From positions 1-64,000 of the forward strand of contig NZ_JBFAHM010000005.1 in assembly GCF_040654195.1 (NCBI RefSeq): DNA of 64,000 bases, read 5' to 3'. The translations under genes were made by a program, and so were the position numbers. The DNA comes from Hamadaea sp013361475 (lineage in GTDB: Bacteria > Actinomycetota > Actinomycetes > Mycobacteriales > Micromonosporaceae). Under the pieces are notes generated by a model. It saw only the letters and a program-made list of their open reading frames with translations, was not told the DNA's origin and did no database searches. Each line of letters starts with the position of its first letter. The stretch's first letter is position 1. Below are positions 33,419-42,519 of the stretch, one piece after another.

Positions 33419-34627
33419 TCACCTCCGTTCGAGTGTGGGGTCGGCGGTGTTCGCGCGGGTCAGCGCGACACCGTGCTCGCGGTACCAGTCGAGGATGAAG
33501 GCATGGACTTCGTCCTCGACGGCACCAAGGATGGATGGAAGCTCGTTGGTCACCACGTCGGCAGAGCAGGCGTGCCAGCGATTGCTGTTAACAAGATCAG
33601 CGTCGTAACCAGTGACAACGTGGCCGACCGCCTTGTCAGGCTTGCCAGCGTTGTCCCAGCAGCTATACAACGTGCCGTCCGGGCCGATTACTGCACCTGT
33701 GACCCCACCGGGAGCGGTGCAGTACGCGCAATGTTCGACTTCTTCGGCTGTCGGCACCCCGATGCGGAAGCCGGCTTCTAGCGCACGACCGTAGGCTTCC
33801 TTGAAGGGGCCTGCCAGCGACGACACTGTTGATAGTTCATTCGGAACGCCGAAACCGTAGTCGCGAAGCGGTGCAAGATGGAGGTTGCAACGGCTTGGTT
33901 CGCAAGCCCGCGTCAAGTCTTCGACTAACTGTGGAAGTTCGTGACTGTTGAGATGGCTGACGTTGACGCGAACCGACCAATGCAGTGTCGACGCCGCCGT
34001 TGCCTCCTCGATCTTCCGCAGGATGACCTTGTAGGTCTGCCCGCCGGATTTCGTGAACCGCATTTGGTCGTGCGTGGTGGCACCTCCATCGAAGGTGACG
34101 TTGACGGCCTCCAGCCCGTGCGCCTCGAGCTCCCGTGCCCGCGATGCGGTCAGAAGAGTGGCATTGGTTGTGATCCGAGCGTGCCTCAAGGGCAACGGCG
34201 CTAGAGCCTTCAGCAAACCGATGCACGCGTCATAACGCAGCAGCGGCTCACCCCCGAAGAGAAGGAGATCTACGCCGTCTTTGTGATGTGTCTCCATCTG
34301 CTTCTTCACGAAAGACACGATTTGCGAAACAGCGATGTCGCCGCTTTTCAACTCACTTACGGCGATCCTGGGCGACCGCCATAATCCGGCAGGACGTGGT
34401 CCGGTGTTCTGAAAACAGTACGGGCAAGCAAGATTGCAGTCCGTAGATGTCAGAACGGTGATGTTGTAGTTGGGGTCGGGTGCTCGCTCGGCGGGTGTCG
34501 TTGTCTGCAGGCGGCGGTCGACCATCGTCATGACCTCGCGGTCCGCCTTATACTCGGCTGGAATGAAAGCGATCTGCCGAGAACCGATGACCCATCGTCC
34601 GCCAGTTGAGCTCTCCAATGTGCGCAC
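33419..34627 (-). CDS. radical SAM/SPASM-type peptide maturase
   Basis: A 402-residue protein. The radical SAM motif CNLACPYC has Cys64, Cys68 and Cys71 (CxxxCxxC) for the [4Fe-4S] cluster that binds SAM; LLLFGGEPLLRYD is the GGE motif. The C-terminal part has EHCAYCTAPGGVTGAVIGPD and LYSCWDNAG (positions 33636-33740), a SPASM/twitch-like auxiliary cluster domain of peptide maturases. It probably makes a carbon-sulfur or carbon-carbon link in the Cys-containing precursors encoded next. GTG start with TAGGAG overlapping the methyltransferase stop. Confidence 0.92.
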   Translation of the reverse strand: MRTLESSTGGRWVIGSRQIAFIPAEYKADREVMTMVDRRLQTTTPAERAPDPNYNITVLTSTDCNLACPYCFQNTGPRPAGLWRSPRIAVSELKSGDIAVSQIVSFVKKQMETHHKDGVDLLLFGGEPLLRYDACIGLLKALAPLPLRHARITTNATLLTASRARELEAHGLEAVNVTFDGGATTHDQMRFTKSGGQTYKVILRKIEEATAASTLHWSVRVNVSHLNSHELPQLVEDLTRACEPSRCNLHLAPLRDYGFGVPNELSTVSSLAGPFKEAYGRALEAGFRIGVPTAEEVEHCAYCTAPGGVTGAVIGPDGTLYSCWDNAGKPDKAVGHVVTGYDADLVNSNRWHACSADVVTNELPSILGAVEDEVHAFILDWYREHGVALTRANTADPTLERR

Positions 34628-34636
34628 CTTGTGCTC

Positions 34637-35425
34637 CTACACTGCTTCGCAGATGAATATTCGAGTTGATGAGGTAGCTTGCATCGGTTCGTGGTCGAAA
34701 GATCCGAATGTTTTGACGATTCGCCAGTCCGTAGCCTCGGCCGAAGCTCGGATGGCCTCATCGGAGTAGTAGCGCTCTTCGACGGCCGAGAGACTCTGGG
34801 AATAGCAAACTGATCCAGCAACATCGAGATGATCGATCGCAAGAGTGCCGGCGAAGACGTCCGGGTCGCCAGATCGGCGGAAGTAGGATCCGCGTAGCCG
34901 ACTGCGTGAGGTCAGCGGGAATAAGAATTCCCGTCCCATCTGAGAGCTGACGTACTGGTAATAGGATGCTCCCGCTGCGTCGAACGCCAGTGTTCCGCCG
35001 ACTGCGGAGTTCCGTCGCATGTTGCCCAGCGCGCTGGTCAGGTCGTGCGGCGAGGTGAGCCGGTTGAGCCGTGTGCCGGGCCAATAGGAATACGCAACCG
35101 CTTGCGGCAGCGACACTGTCCGCACGTCGCCAATGATTACGGTCGTTGCGATGCCAAGTCGGCTCCGAGCCATCTGGGCGAGTGGCACAGACTGCTCGAC
35201 GCCGTAGCGGGGCCGAACGGTCCGAGCGATCCTTCCGTTTCCAAGCCCGTATTCCACGGTCTGCGAGGTGCCGCGCGCTAGCTCCTGGTAGAACTCACCA
35301 TCAAGCAGGCTGGCGAAGTACCTCTCGTGGAAGTCGAACACGTCGGCGACGCCGGTGGTCGTGAACGCGCCGATCGATGCCCCCCTTGTCGCGGGGCGCG
35401 GTGGCGGCGGGTATTCGCGGTGCAT
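34637..35425 (-). CDS. SAM-dependent methyltransferase-like protein of the RiPP locus
   Basis: A 262-residue protein with a modified class I SAM fold: QTVEYGLGNGRIARTV (motif I, about residues 52-67), VTTVIIGDVRTVSLPQ-like acidic region (IIGDVRTVS, about 97-105) and LGNMRRNSAVGGTLAFDAAG. It could methylate the peptide on backbone, side chain or C-terminus; no close family is recognised. It is the first gene of the operon, and its stop overlaps the radical SAM ribosome site. The ATG lies six bases after a TAGCTT -10 box behind 11-bp direct repeats. Confidence 0.72.
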   Translation of the reverse strand: MHREYPPPPRPATRGASIGAFTTTGVADVFDFHERYFASLLDGEFYQELARGTSQTVEYGLGNGRIARTVRPRYGVEQSVPLAQMARSRLGIATTVIIGDVRTVSLPQAVAYSYWPGTRLNRLTSPHDLTSALGNMRRNSAVGGTLAFDAAGASYYQYVSSQMGREFLFPLTSRSRLRGSYFRRSGDPDVFAGTLAIDHLDVAGSVCYSQSLSAVEERYYSDEAIRASAEATDWRIVKTFGSFDHEPMQATSSTRIFICEAV

Positions 35426-35431
35426 GGCTCG

Positions 35432-35477
35432 AAGCTATGGGTGCGCACTCTCCACGCGCTTCCCGCAACCTTCCCGC
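35432..35477 (-). promoter_or_regulatory. SARP-type promoter of the RiPP operon
   Basis: Read on the minus strand: three direct 8-mers GCGGGAAG, GCGGGAAG and GTGGAGAG (plus-strand positions 35470-35477, 35459-35466, 35448-35455) with an exact 11-bp period, then 10 bp to TAGCTT (35432-35437). This is the standard layout of SARP operators. Confidence 0.75.
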
Positions 35478-35573
35478 GGGCTCCGACGGAGGCCCTTGGT
35501 GTGCCCCTAAGGGTCGCGTTCATCGAAGCGGTCGACTCAAAAGATCTTGATTGGCAAACGAACGGGCGCCGGG

Positions 35574-38444
35574 TCACCGAGGATCGCGGGCGGCCTCGGC
35601 GGGTCGATCGTCCTTCGAGATCTCCTCGATGGTCTTGCGGATGAACCCCTCCAGAAGCGTCGGCCTAGGTTGCACAACTCGACGATGCGCGTCCTGAAGG
35701 TACGACGCCGCTAATGTCTTTTCTCCCATGTGGTGGTAGCAGAGCCCAATTCCTCGCAGCGCCTGAACTTCGCCCGGCCGGTCGCCCAGTTGTGTGCATG
35801 CGTCAAGCACAACCGCGAACATCTCCTGCGCTGCTTGGAAGCGCTGCTGCCGGATTCTCAGCATGCCCAGCCAGAATCGAGCCTGGGCAGCAGCTCGGTG
35901 AATGCCGTGACGTTCGCAGGTATCAAGCGCTTGCCTGAGGTAATGATCAGCACGCTCAAGATCATCGAGGTCCTGGTACGCCTGCCCTAGACCGCGCAGT
36001 ACAAAGGCTTCGCCGGCATGATCAGCCGAGTCACGCATACCTGGTAGGGCGGTCTGGTATCCAGCGAGCGCAGCTTGAGGATCGCCCTCGAAACGGTCGA
36101 GCATGGCAAGGTGGGCCGCCATCGTGGCTTGTCCCTGAAGATCGCCAATCGCGTCGAAGATAGTCTTCGCCTGAATGTAAAGGGCTCGGGCTTGTGCGTG
36201 GTCGCGCCGGTCGGTAGCAAGACCGCCCTGCCGATAAAGAATGGCAGCTTCTCCCCGGATATCCTGATTTGCTCGACAACTTGCCAGCGCCGTATCGAGG
36301 ACGGTCTCCCAGTCGTCGAAATGTCGGCGCATCTGGAAGAGGGGCGAGGCAGTACAGGCCAAGTCCCACAGCAGTTCGGTGGCGCCGAGTTCCGCAAGCC
36401 TCCGAACGACGGCTAGAAGCGACTGCCGTTCGGTCTCAAACCAGGCGAGCGGATGGCGCGACAGCCGGTCCGTTAGGAGTCGATCCAAGGTCCACCGGGG
36501 AGCAGAGCCGTGAATGGTCTGGTAGTCACCGCCATACGCTGAACGATGCATAGTTTCGACGATGGCGAGCCATCCTCCGAACGCTCGCTGTCGCGCGGAG
36601 TTGGCTTCGGTAGATCCTGTGATCCGCGCGGCCTGTTCCTGCGCGAATAGGCGTACAAGGTCATGCATCCGGTAGCGGGCGTGCCCTGTCAACTCGCGAC
36701 CATGTACCCCCACGAGCTGTGATTCAAAGAGCTGGTCGAGCAGCTCTTCGGCCTCATCCAACGACTGGTTCATCAGGGCGGCGGTCTGCCAAACACTTAG
36801 TTCGTGGACTTGCAGGTCTCCCGTAGCAGTCAGCAATTGCTGCAATGGTTGATCTAGACCCTGGTAGCTGAGCGTGATGCTCGACCGCACGTCCAGCCCG
36901 CCGTCCCGGAATTGATCAAGGCGGTTATGTTCGTGCGCAAGCACGCCAACCATTCGCTCTAAAGTCCAATGTGGGCGCATGGCGAGCCTGCCACCGACGA
37001 CCCGCAACGCGAGTGGCAGCTGTCCACAGAGCTTGATGATCTCGTCCGTGGCCAAAGGCTCTTGCCGCACGCGGCTGGGTCCGGCTACACGCGCAAGCAG
37101 CTCGACCGCATCCTCAGCGTCCATCACGTCGAGCTGAATCGTCGTGGAAGCCGGCAGTAGGTGTTGCCTGATGCGGCTAGTAACGAGCACCGCTGATGAG
37201 TGACTTCCAGGGATCAATGGCAAGACCTGCTCGGCGTCGTACGCGTTGTCGAGGATCACGAGGAGTCGGCGACCGGAGGTAAGCGTGCGGAACAAGTCGA
37301 GTGCCTCGTCGAGCGAGGTTGGCGGAGCGTCGACGCCCATGGCGCGGAGGAACCGGGACAGAATCTGGTGCGGATCTGCAGCTTCAGCCCCACTAGCGCC
37401 GTGAAGGTCGGCGTACAGTTGGCCGTCTGGAAAGTTCGGGGCAGCAAGATGCGCGACATGAAGAGCGAGGGCGGTCTTCCCGATACCACCAGGTCCGCAG
37501 ATCGCTGCTAGTGGCGTCGTATGACCTGATCCGGAGCGCCCAAGCACAACGCGTAGCTGCTCTACTTCACTCCGTCGACCGATGAAATCGATCGGGCCAG
37601 GCGGGAGCGTTTCGGGCCGACGCGGGCGAAAATCTCCAGTAGGCAGTGCTGACGTGTAGGACGACCCCTGCAGCTCGATCGCGGCTGACGTCGAACTTTG
37701 GTCGTTTCTAAGGATGGCAAGATGGAGGTCCTGGAGAGCGGAGCCAGGATCGATGCCCAGCTCGGTCGACAACCAGCGGCGACACCTGTCGAACGCCTGC
37801 AACGCCTCGGCCGTGCGGCCGGATCGGTGCTGAGCGAGCATCAGTAGTTCGGTCAACCGCTCCCGACCCGGGTGCGTCAGTGCATGATCGAGCAGTTCTT
37901 CTGCGGCCAGGGCGTTATGGCCCAGCTCCAGCTCGACTTCATAGAGACGCTCGATCGTGGACAGGCGGGCGGACTCCAACGCCTGGGAGACGATCTCCTG
38001 CGAGGAGTCGGGAAGCCAGCCTCCCAGAACCGGCCCACGCCATAGGTCCAACGCGTGCCGGAGTACCGCAGCGGTCTCGTCCTGGGGAGTACTCCGGACG
38101 TTGGCGACCTCGACCGCGGAACGAAATCGGTGTGCGTCGACCAGCATCGGATCTATCTCTAGGAGGTACCCGCCGGGCTTCGTCGCCAGTCGGACCGATT
38201 TCTGCATGTCGGCTTCGCTCAGTGCCAAACGGAGCTCCGAGATGCGGCTCTGTAGGACCGCCCGGGCACGTGCCGGCGCCTGATCGCCCCAGAGCAGATC
38301 CGTCAACCGATCGGCCAAGACGAGCTTGTTTGCCTCCAACGCCATGATGCCCAGGGCCAGCTTGCCCTGCCGACGCGGAATCAGCACAACGCCGTTGTCG
38401 CTCACCACCTCTACTGGACCCAGAATCTGGATCTCCACGGTCAC
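35574..38444 (-). CDS. AfsR-like SARP regulator with NB-ARC and TPR domains
   Basis: A 956-residue transcriptional activator. An OmpR-type DNA-binding domain (VEIQILGPVEVVSDNG onward, residues 1-95) and BTAD domain (to about 245) form the SARP part; an NB-ARC ATPase follows with Walker A CGPGGIGKTALALHVA (about 313-328) and RLLVILDNAYDAEQV (Walker B); the last 300 residues are TPR repeats (GLGQAYQDLDDLERADHYLRQA, GLCYHHMGEKTLAASYLQDA). It presumably activates both peptide transcription units through the direct repeats. The GTG at 38444 is preferred; ATG 38477 would add 11 residues. Confidence 0.92.
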   Translation of the reverse strand: MTVEIQILGPVEVVSDNGVVLIPRRQGKLALGIMALEANKLVLADRLTDLLWGDQAPARARAVLQSRISELRLALSEADMQKSVRLATKPGGYLLEIDPMLVDAHRFRSAVEVANVRSTPQDETAAVLRHALDLWRGPVLGGWLPDSSQEIVSQALESARLSTIERLYEVELELGHNALAAEELLDHALTHPGRERLTELLMLAQHRSGRTAEALQAFDRCRRWLSTELGIDPGSALQDLHLAILRNDQSSTSAAIELQGSSYTSALPTGDFRPRRPETLPPGPIDFIGRRSEVEQLRVVLGRSGSGHTTPLAAICGPGGIGKTALALHVAHLAAPNFPDGQLYADLHGASGAEAADPHQILSRFLRAMGVDAPPTSLDEALDLFRTLTSGRRLLVILDNAYDAEQVLPLIPGSHSSAVLVTSRIRQHLLPASTTIQLDVMDAEDAVELLARVAGPSRVRQEPLATDEIIKLCGQLPLALRVVGGRLAMRPHWTLERMVGVLAHEHNRLDQFRDGGLDVRSSITLSYQGLDQPLQQLLTATGDLQVHELSVWQTAALMNQSLDEAEELLDQLFESQLVGVHGRELTGHARYRMHDLVRLFAQEQAARITGSTEANSARQRAFGGWLAIVETMHRSAYGGDYQTIHGSAPRWTLDRLLTDRLSRHPLAWFETERQSLLAVVRRLAELGATELLWDLACTASPLFQMRRHFDDWETVLDTALASCRANQDIRGEAAILYRQGGLATDRRDHAQARALYIQAKTIFDAIGDLQGQATMAAHLAMLDRFEGDPQAALAGYQTALPGMRDSADHAGEAFVLRGLGQAYQDLDDLERADHYLRQALDTCERHGIHRAAAQARFWLGMLRIRQQRFQAAQEMFAVVLDACTQLGDRPGEVQALRGIGLCYHHMGEKTLAASYLQDAHRRVVQPRPTLLEGFIRKTIEEISKDDRPAEAARDPR

Positions 38445-38509
38445 CCCCGGCCGAGATTGTGGATCTGACCACCGCATAACGTAGCTACAAAGTGACCTAC
38501 GCGGAAGTC

Positions 38510-38544
38510 TTGGGAAGTTTGTGGTTAGAGCTGGCCGCGAGGAT
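38510..38544 (+). promoter_or_regulatory. SARP-type promoter upstream of the secreted peptide
   Basis: Direct 8-mers TTGGGAAG (38510-38517) and GTGGTTAG (38521-38528), 11-bp period, with a third related GCGGAAG at 38501-38507; 10 bp further lies GAGGAT (38539-38544) as -10. Box sequence and the 10-bp spacing agree with the RiPP operon promoter. Confidence 0.6.
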
Positions 38545-38621
38545 TGCTGCCAAGCGCGCAACGGCCGTCCGCGGCCAACTCTGACAGAGCGCGTACGCAC
38601 TACGACCCCTGGGGAGAAACT

Positions 38622-38765
38622 ATGGTCAGGCGTCTCCTGATCGCCGTCGCGAGCGTTGCGCTCGCGCTTGGTGTCGTGACCGGCGTCCAAGCCTCAACCA
38701 GCTCTCACAATCCCGCAGTGTCGACCAACGCGGGCGACTACGACTGGTGCAGTAAGGACTGCTGA
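38622..38765 (+). CDS. small secreted peptide with Trp-Cys-x3-Cys end
   Basis: A 47-residue peptide with a Sec signal sequence (MVRRLLIAVASVALALGVV, cleavage probably after VQA near residue 24) and a short mature part ending DYDWCSKDC. The last six residues have the aromatic-Cys-x3-Cys pattern also seen in precursors A and B (Phe-Cys-Gly-x-Asn-Cys). RBS GGGGAG at 38611-38616, ATG at 38622. It could be a second class of substrate, a pheromone sensed by the system, or a disulfide peptide; the sequence does not decide. Confidence 0.75.
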   Translation: MVRRLLIAVASVALALGVVTGVQASTSSHNPAVSTNAGDYDWCSKDC

Positions 38766-38772
38766 CAGGTTG

Positions 38773-38812
38773 CCGTCTGGCCTGTCCCAGACGATCGGGC
38801 CGGGCCAGACGG
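38773..38812. terminator. stem-loop after the secreted peptide gene
   Basis: Perfect 10-bp stem CCGTCTGGCC / GGCCAGACGG, 20-base loop, followed by tttcc. Its stem shares GTCTGGCC/GGCCAGAC with the hairpin at 33144-33182, although the two are on opposite sides of the SARP gene. Confidence 0.68.
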
Positions 38813-38911
38813 TTTCCAAACTGATAATCGGACGGGTGGGCGCGTGCCTTCGTCCATGGTTGTATATGTTCCAGAACTGCCTTGATCCATTTGCTTGTGG
38901 AGTGTGCACCG

Positions 38912-40723
38912 ATGTCAGCATACGAAGACTTCCGCCCGATTCGGCGGTTCTACCCTGCTTTGGCGTTCTCGCCGGACGGCACGCAGTTGGCGTATATCGA
39001 CGACTCGCTCGGCCAGTTCAACATCTCCGTACAACGTCTAGCCGGAGGCCCCTCCCGAAGTCTCTCGGCTTTCACCGACCAGACGGTTCGGAGAGTCGCG
39101 TGGCATCCAAACGGCCAGTCACTTCTCTTCCAGGCAGACGCGCGCGGCACTGAAAACGCCCAGCTCTACGAAGTCGAACTCGATGGTGGAAGGATCACGC
39201 AGCTGACCGATGAGCCTTCCACGCGGTTTGGGCTTGCAACTGGCGATCCGTTCTCGCCAGACGGCGCGCGCTTTGCGTACTTCGCCAACAACGGCAGTCA
39301 GCCCGGCTTCGACACCCTGGTCAGCAGCCACCCGGCCGGGATGCCATTCCGAGCCTATGACCGCGGTGGACGAACCTATCCGGCGTCATGGTCGCCTGAC
39401 GGCAGCCTTCTGAGTGCAGTGCAGTATCACGAGGGGTACGACCAGATCGTCTACCTCATCCCTGCGGCTGGGGGTGAACCCCGTCAGCTCACGCCCGACA
39501 AGCCCTCGGCTGTCTATGAGGTGGGACCGTGGCTGCCTGATGGATCCGGGTTGATCGTTCGAACCGACGCCGGACGCGACTATCTTGGCCTCGCAATCCT
39601 GGACGCCGGCGACGGCCACTTGACCTGGCTCGATACTCCGGACTGGGATGTCGAAGATGTCGCAATGACGCCAGACGGTGCAACGCTGGTCTGGCTGGTC
39701 AACGTTGATGGAGCCTCGGAGCTGAGGATCCGCAGCCTGGCAACGAATGACGAGGTCAAGGCGCCACGGCTGCCCATGGGCCGGGCGCGTGGACTAGCGG
39801 TGTCACCGGACGGTGAACGGCTGGCGGTTCTTCTGTCGACGCCGTCTCGGCCCTGGGACATCGCAATTATCGACTTGTCTGCCTGCGAACTAATCTGGCT
39901 GACCGATTCCCGACCCGACGCCCAGACGGTCGTCAACGTCGAACCCGAATTGGTTCAGTTTCCGTCGTTCGACGGCCGGGAAATCTCCGCATATCTTTAC
40001 CGGCCGGCTGCCTCGCTGGGCCGGGTGGGAGTGCTGGTTTCCATTCACGGTGGCCCCGTCGCTCAGGAACGCCCGGTATACGACGATCTTTATCAGTATC
40101 TTCTCAGCCGGGGTATCGCCGTACTGGCGCCGAACGTCAGAGGGTCTTCCGGGTACGGCAAGACATTTCAGCATCTCGTCTACCGCGACTGGGGCGGCGG
40201 CGACCTGCAGGACATTGAGGCGGCTGCGCACTTTCTCCAGTCTCAGGCATGGGTGGCCGCAGACCGGATCGGGTTGATCGGCGGTTCGTACGGCGGGTTC
40301 ATGGTCCTTTCTGCCATCGCCCGCCTACCCGAAATCAACTGGGCAGCGGCCGTTGACATGTTCGGGCCGAGTGACCTCATCACGATGGCTAAAGCAACGG
40401 CGCCTGCCTTCATGCCGTTGGTCGTGGAGCTGATTGGCCATCCTGAGGATGACGCGGATGATCTCACCCGACGTTCGCCGATCACGTACGCCGATAGCAT
40501 CCGAACCCCGCTTTATGTCTTGCAAGGTGCCAACGACATTCGAGTGCCACAAAGCGGGAGCGACCAACTCGTAGAACGGCTTCGCAACCGAGGTGTCGAT
40601 GTCCGGTACGACATCTATCCTGACGAGGGCCATGGTTTCATGCGGACCGCGAACGAGATCAAGGCATATAGCGAATCGGCCGAGTTCCTTGTGGAGAGAC
40701 TAGGGTCGACTGTGCGCTCGTGA
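38912..40723 (+). CDS. S9-family prolyl oligopeptidase-type serine peptidase
   Basis: A 603-residue cytosolic peptidase without a signal peptide: a seven-bladed beta-propeller (repeated FSPDGT, WHPNGQ, WSPDGS, VSPDGE motifs, residues 1-340) and a C-terminal alpha/beta-hydrolase with nucleophile IGGSYGGFMV (about Ser461), Asp in GANDIRVPQ and His in PDEGHGFMR. Such enzymes cut short peptides that enter the propeller. In this locus it may remove the leader of the matured peptides or degrade them for immunity (inference). The ATG at 38912 has GGAG upstream; a TTG at 38882 is less likely. Confidence 0.9.
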   Translation: MSAYEDFRPIRRFYPALAFSPDGTQLAYIDDSLGQFNISVQRLAGGPSRSLSAFTDQTVRRVAWHPNGQSLLFQADARGTENAQLYEVELDGGRITQLTDEPSTRFGLATGDPFSPDGARFAYFANNGSQPGFDTLVSSHPAGMPFRAYDRGGRTYPASWSPDGSLLSAVQYHEGYDQIVYLIPAAGGEPRQLTPDKPSAVYEVGPWLPDGSGLIVRTDAGRDYLGLAILDAGDGHLTWLDTPDWDVEDVAMTPDGATLVWLVNVDGASELRIRSLATNDEVKAPRLPMGRARGLAVSPDGERLAVLLSTPSRPWDIAIIDLSACELIWLTDSRPDAQTVVNVEPELVQFPSFDGREISAYLYRPAASLGRVGVLVSIHGGPVAQERPVYDDLYQYLLSRGIAVLAPNVRGSSGYGKTFQHLVYRDWGGGDLQDIEAAAHFLQSQAWVAADRIGLIGGSYGGFMVLSAIARLPEINWAAAVDMFGPSDLITMAKATAPAFMPLVVELIGHPEDDADDLTRRSPITYADSIRTPLYVLQGANDIRVPQSGSDQLVERLRNRGVDVRYDIYPDEGHGFMRTANEIKAYSESAEFLVERLGSTVRS

Positions 40724-40757
40724 AGTGAACTGCGGACGCCTGCATCCAACAATCTGA

Positions 40758-41396
40758 TCAGCGGACAGGATTGCCGGTGCCGATCCAGGAGTCGTTGAAG
40801 GCGTGTACGAATGCCTCGAACATCCCGTCGTCCCGGCGGCGATGAAGTCGAATGACGGGAGCGACTGCGACGGCGCTGAAGTCGTGCGGCACCAGCATCA
40901 CATCGTCGAAGATCATTAGACTGGGCCCCCGCAGCGGTCCGTTGAAGGTCTTGATGGTTTTCCGGCGTGAGATTGATTGCAAGCCATGACCCTTAAAGAG
41001 GAGGAGCCGGACATCGACGCCTGCCTGCGCTCGGTCACGCAACAGCGATCGCATGCCACCAAGTATCGTGACGACGTCTAGGTGCTCGGTGCTGATCCAT
41101 ATGCGCCGTTCAGCGTCGGTGGTGAGGCGACGCCACAACGGCATTGGGATGCTACGAAGTCCCGGGTACACCTCGACGACTTCCTTCGGGTCTCCTGTGC
41201 CGACCCGTTGTGGCCAGAGCCACGACGGGTCCACGTTGAGTACGGCGGCCGCTGCGTTCGCAGCCCGCCTGCGTGGCGTGCGTCCTTCGTAAAACCAGCG
41301 TTGAGCCGTCTTCATGTTCACGCCGGCTAGGTACGCAAGGTCTCCGAAGCTGTAGCCAGCCGACCTGATTGCCTCACCGAATCGTTCGTTGCGCAT
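40758..41396 (-). CDS. XRE-like DNA-binding protein with C-terminal sensor-like domain
   Basis: A 212-residue protein. N-terminal helix-turn-helix: FGDLAYLAGVNMKTAQRWFYEGRTPRRRAANAAAAVL (positions 41238-41348). The C-terminal half (AERRIWISTEHLDVVTILGGM, AGVDVRLLLFKG, DVMLVPHDFSAVAVAPVIRLHRR) resembles the phospholipase-D-like ligand domain of many actinobacterial plasmid regulators, without a visible HKD motif. It is divergent from a GntR gene with 247 bp between them and convergent with the S9 peptidase gene. Confidence 0.78.
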   Translation of the reverse strand: MRNERFGEAIRSAGYSFGDLAYLAGVNMKTAQRWFYEGRTPRRRAANAAAAVLNVDPSWLWPQRVGTGDPKEVVEVYPGLRSIPMPLWRRLTTDAERRIWISTEHLDVVTILGGMRSLLRDRAQAGVDVRLLLFKGHGLQSISRRKTIKTFNGPLRGPSLMIFDDVMLVPHDFSAVAVAPVIRLHRRRDDGMFEAFVHAFNDSWIGTGNPVR

Positions 41397-41643
41397 GATT
41401 ACACCAAATGCCCCTTCCGTCCCCGTCTTCCTGCGGGACCCGAATGTTTGGGACGCTGCGGGTCCGCTATCAGATGAGACCCGCAGCGTCACCGCCCTGG
41501 ATTTGCGGACCAGTTGGCGGCTGTGTCGAACTTAGGGCATCAAGATGCCCTAAGCAAGCCCTGCGCCTGTACATGCCTCTACCTGCTTGCACCGCCGTCC
41601 TACTCCGTGTTCCACTTCGAGATGCGGACCAGAAGGCGGACAC

Positions 41644-41874
41644 ATGACACCCGTTTCGAAGACCCAGCAGATCATCAACGATCTGACGAACCAGATCACG
41701 TCCGGGCAACTCCAGCCGGGCGACCGGCTGCCGAGCAACAATGAGCTTCGCGCGCAGTACGACGTGTCGATCACCGTTGTGCGGAACGCCCTGCAATGGT
41801 TGAAAGCCCGGGGATTAGTCGAAGGAGTTCATGGCGTGGGCATATTTGTTGCTGACCGCCCTGGCTCCGTTTAG
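41644..41874 (+). CDS. short GntR-family regulator
   Basis: A 76-residue protein that is only a GntR winged helix: IINDLTNQITSGQLQPGDRLPSNNELRAQYDVSITVVRNALQWLKARGLV (positions 41674-41823). It lacks an effector domain. Short GntR proteins like this (KorSA-type) commonly control transfer and replication genes of actinobacterial integrative plasmids. The ATG at 41644 is chosen since the upstream extension is not GntR-like. Confidence 0.85.
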   Translation: MTPVSKTQQIINDLTNQITSGQLQPGDRLPSNNELRAQYDVSITVVRNALQWLKARGLVEGVHGVGIFVADRPGSV

Positions 41875-42519
41875 TTCACCGCGCCCCAGCGACAAGGCGG
41901 GGCGGTTAGCGGTCAACGCCGTCGGGCCAAGGGCACGTTGGGGATCTAGGAGCGCTGTCCCCGTCATGTCCAAGCGGTCCGCCGATTCATGATCGGCGGA
42001 CCGGCGGACGTGGGGCGCCGTGGATGCTTTCGCCAGGTCCCGTCCGCCAAAGCCGTTTCAGGTTAGCGAGCCAGAGCAGTGAGTCCGACGGGTCTCGCGT
42101 GTTGGATGTCCTTGAGGACCCGGCGGGTTGCGAGCGGCTGTTAGCAGCGTTGCAGGGCTTGGTTCGCAGCACGAGCGCCAGTGCACAACTCATCTGCCGC
42201 GGATCGAGCGGCCAGACCGCGAAGCACTACGGCCGTAGGACAGTTCGACCCCACGAGTAGCGATCGTGGGGCTGGTCAAGTTTGAACGGGCGGCTAATCT
42301 GCCCAAGCGGCGCAGGTCCCGAGGACGTACTCGATTTTCGGTTCGTTGCAGCGGACCACGCCGAGGAGACGTACCTGCCCGTTCCGGTCGATGAGGCCAT
42401 CATGCAGGACGAGGCCTCGCCCAACGGCAGTAAGCGGATTGACCCCGGCAAGCGTCGGGTTGGGACCATCCGCCTCGCCAAGCACGCAATTAGCTGGACG
42501 GTTGAGGACCAGCAGGCGG

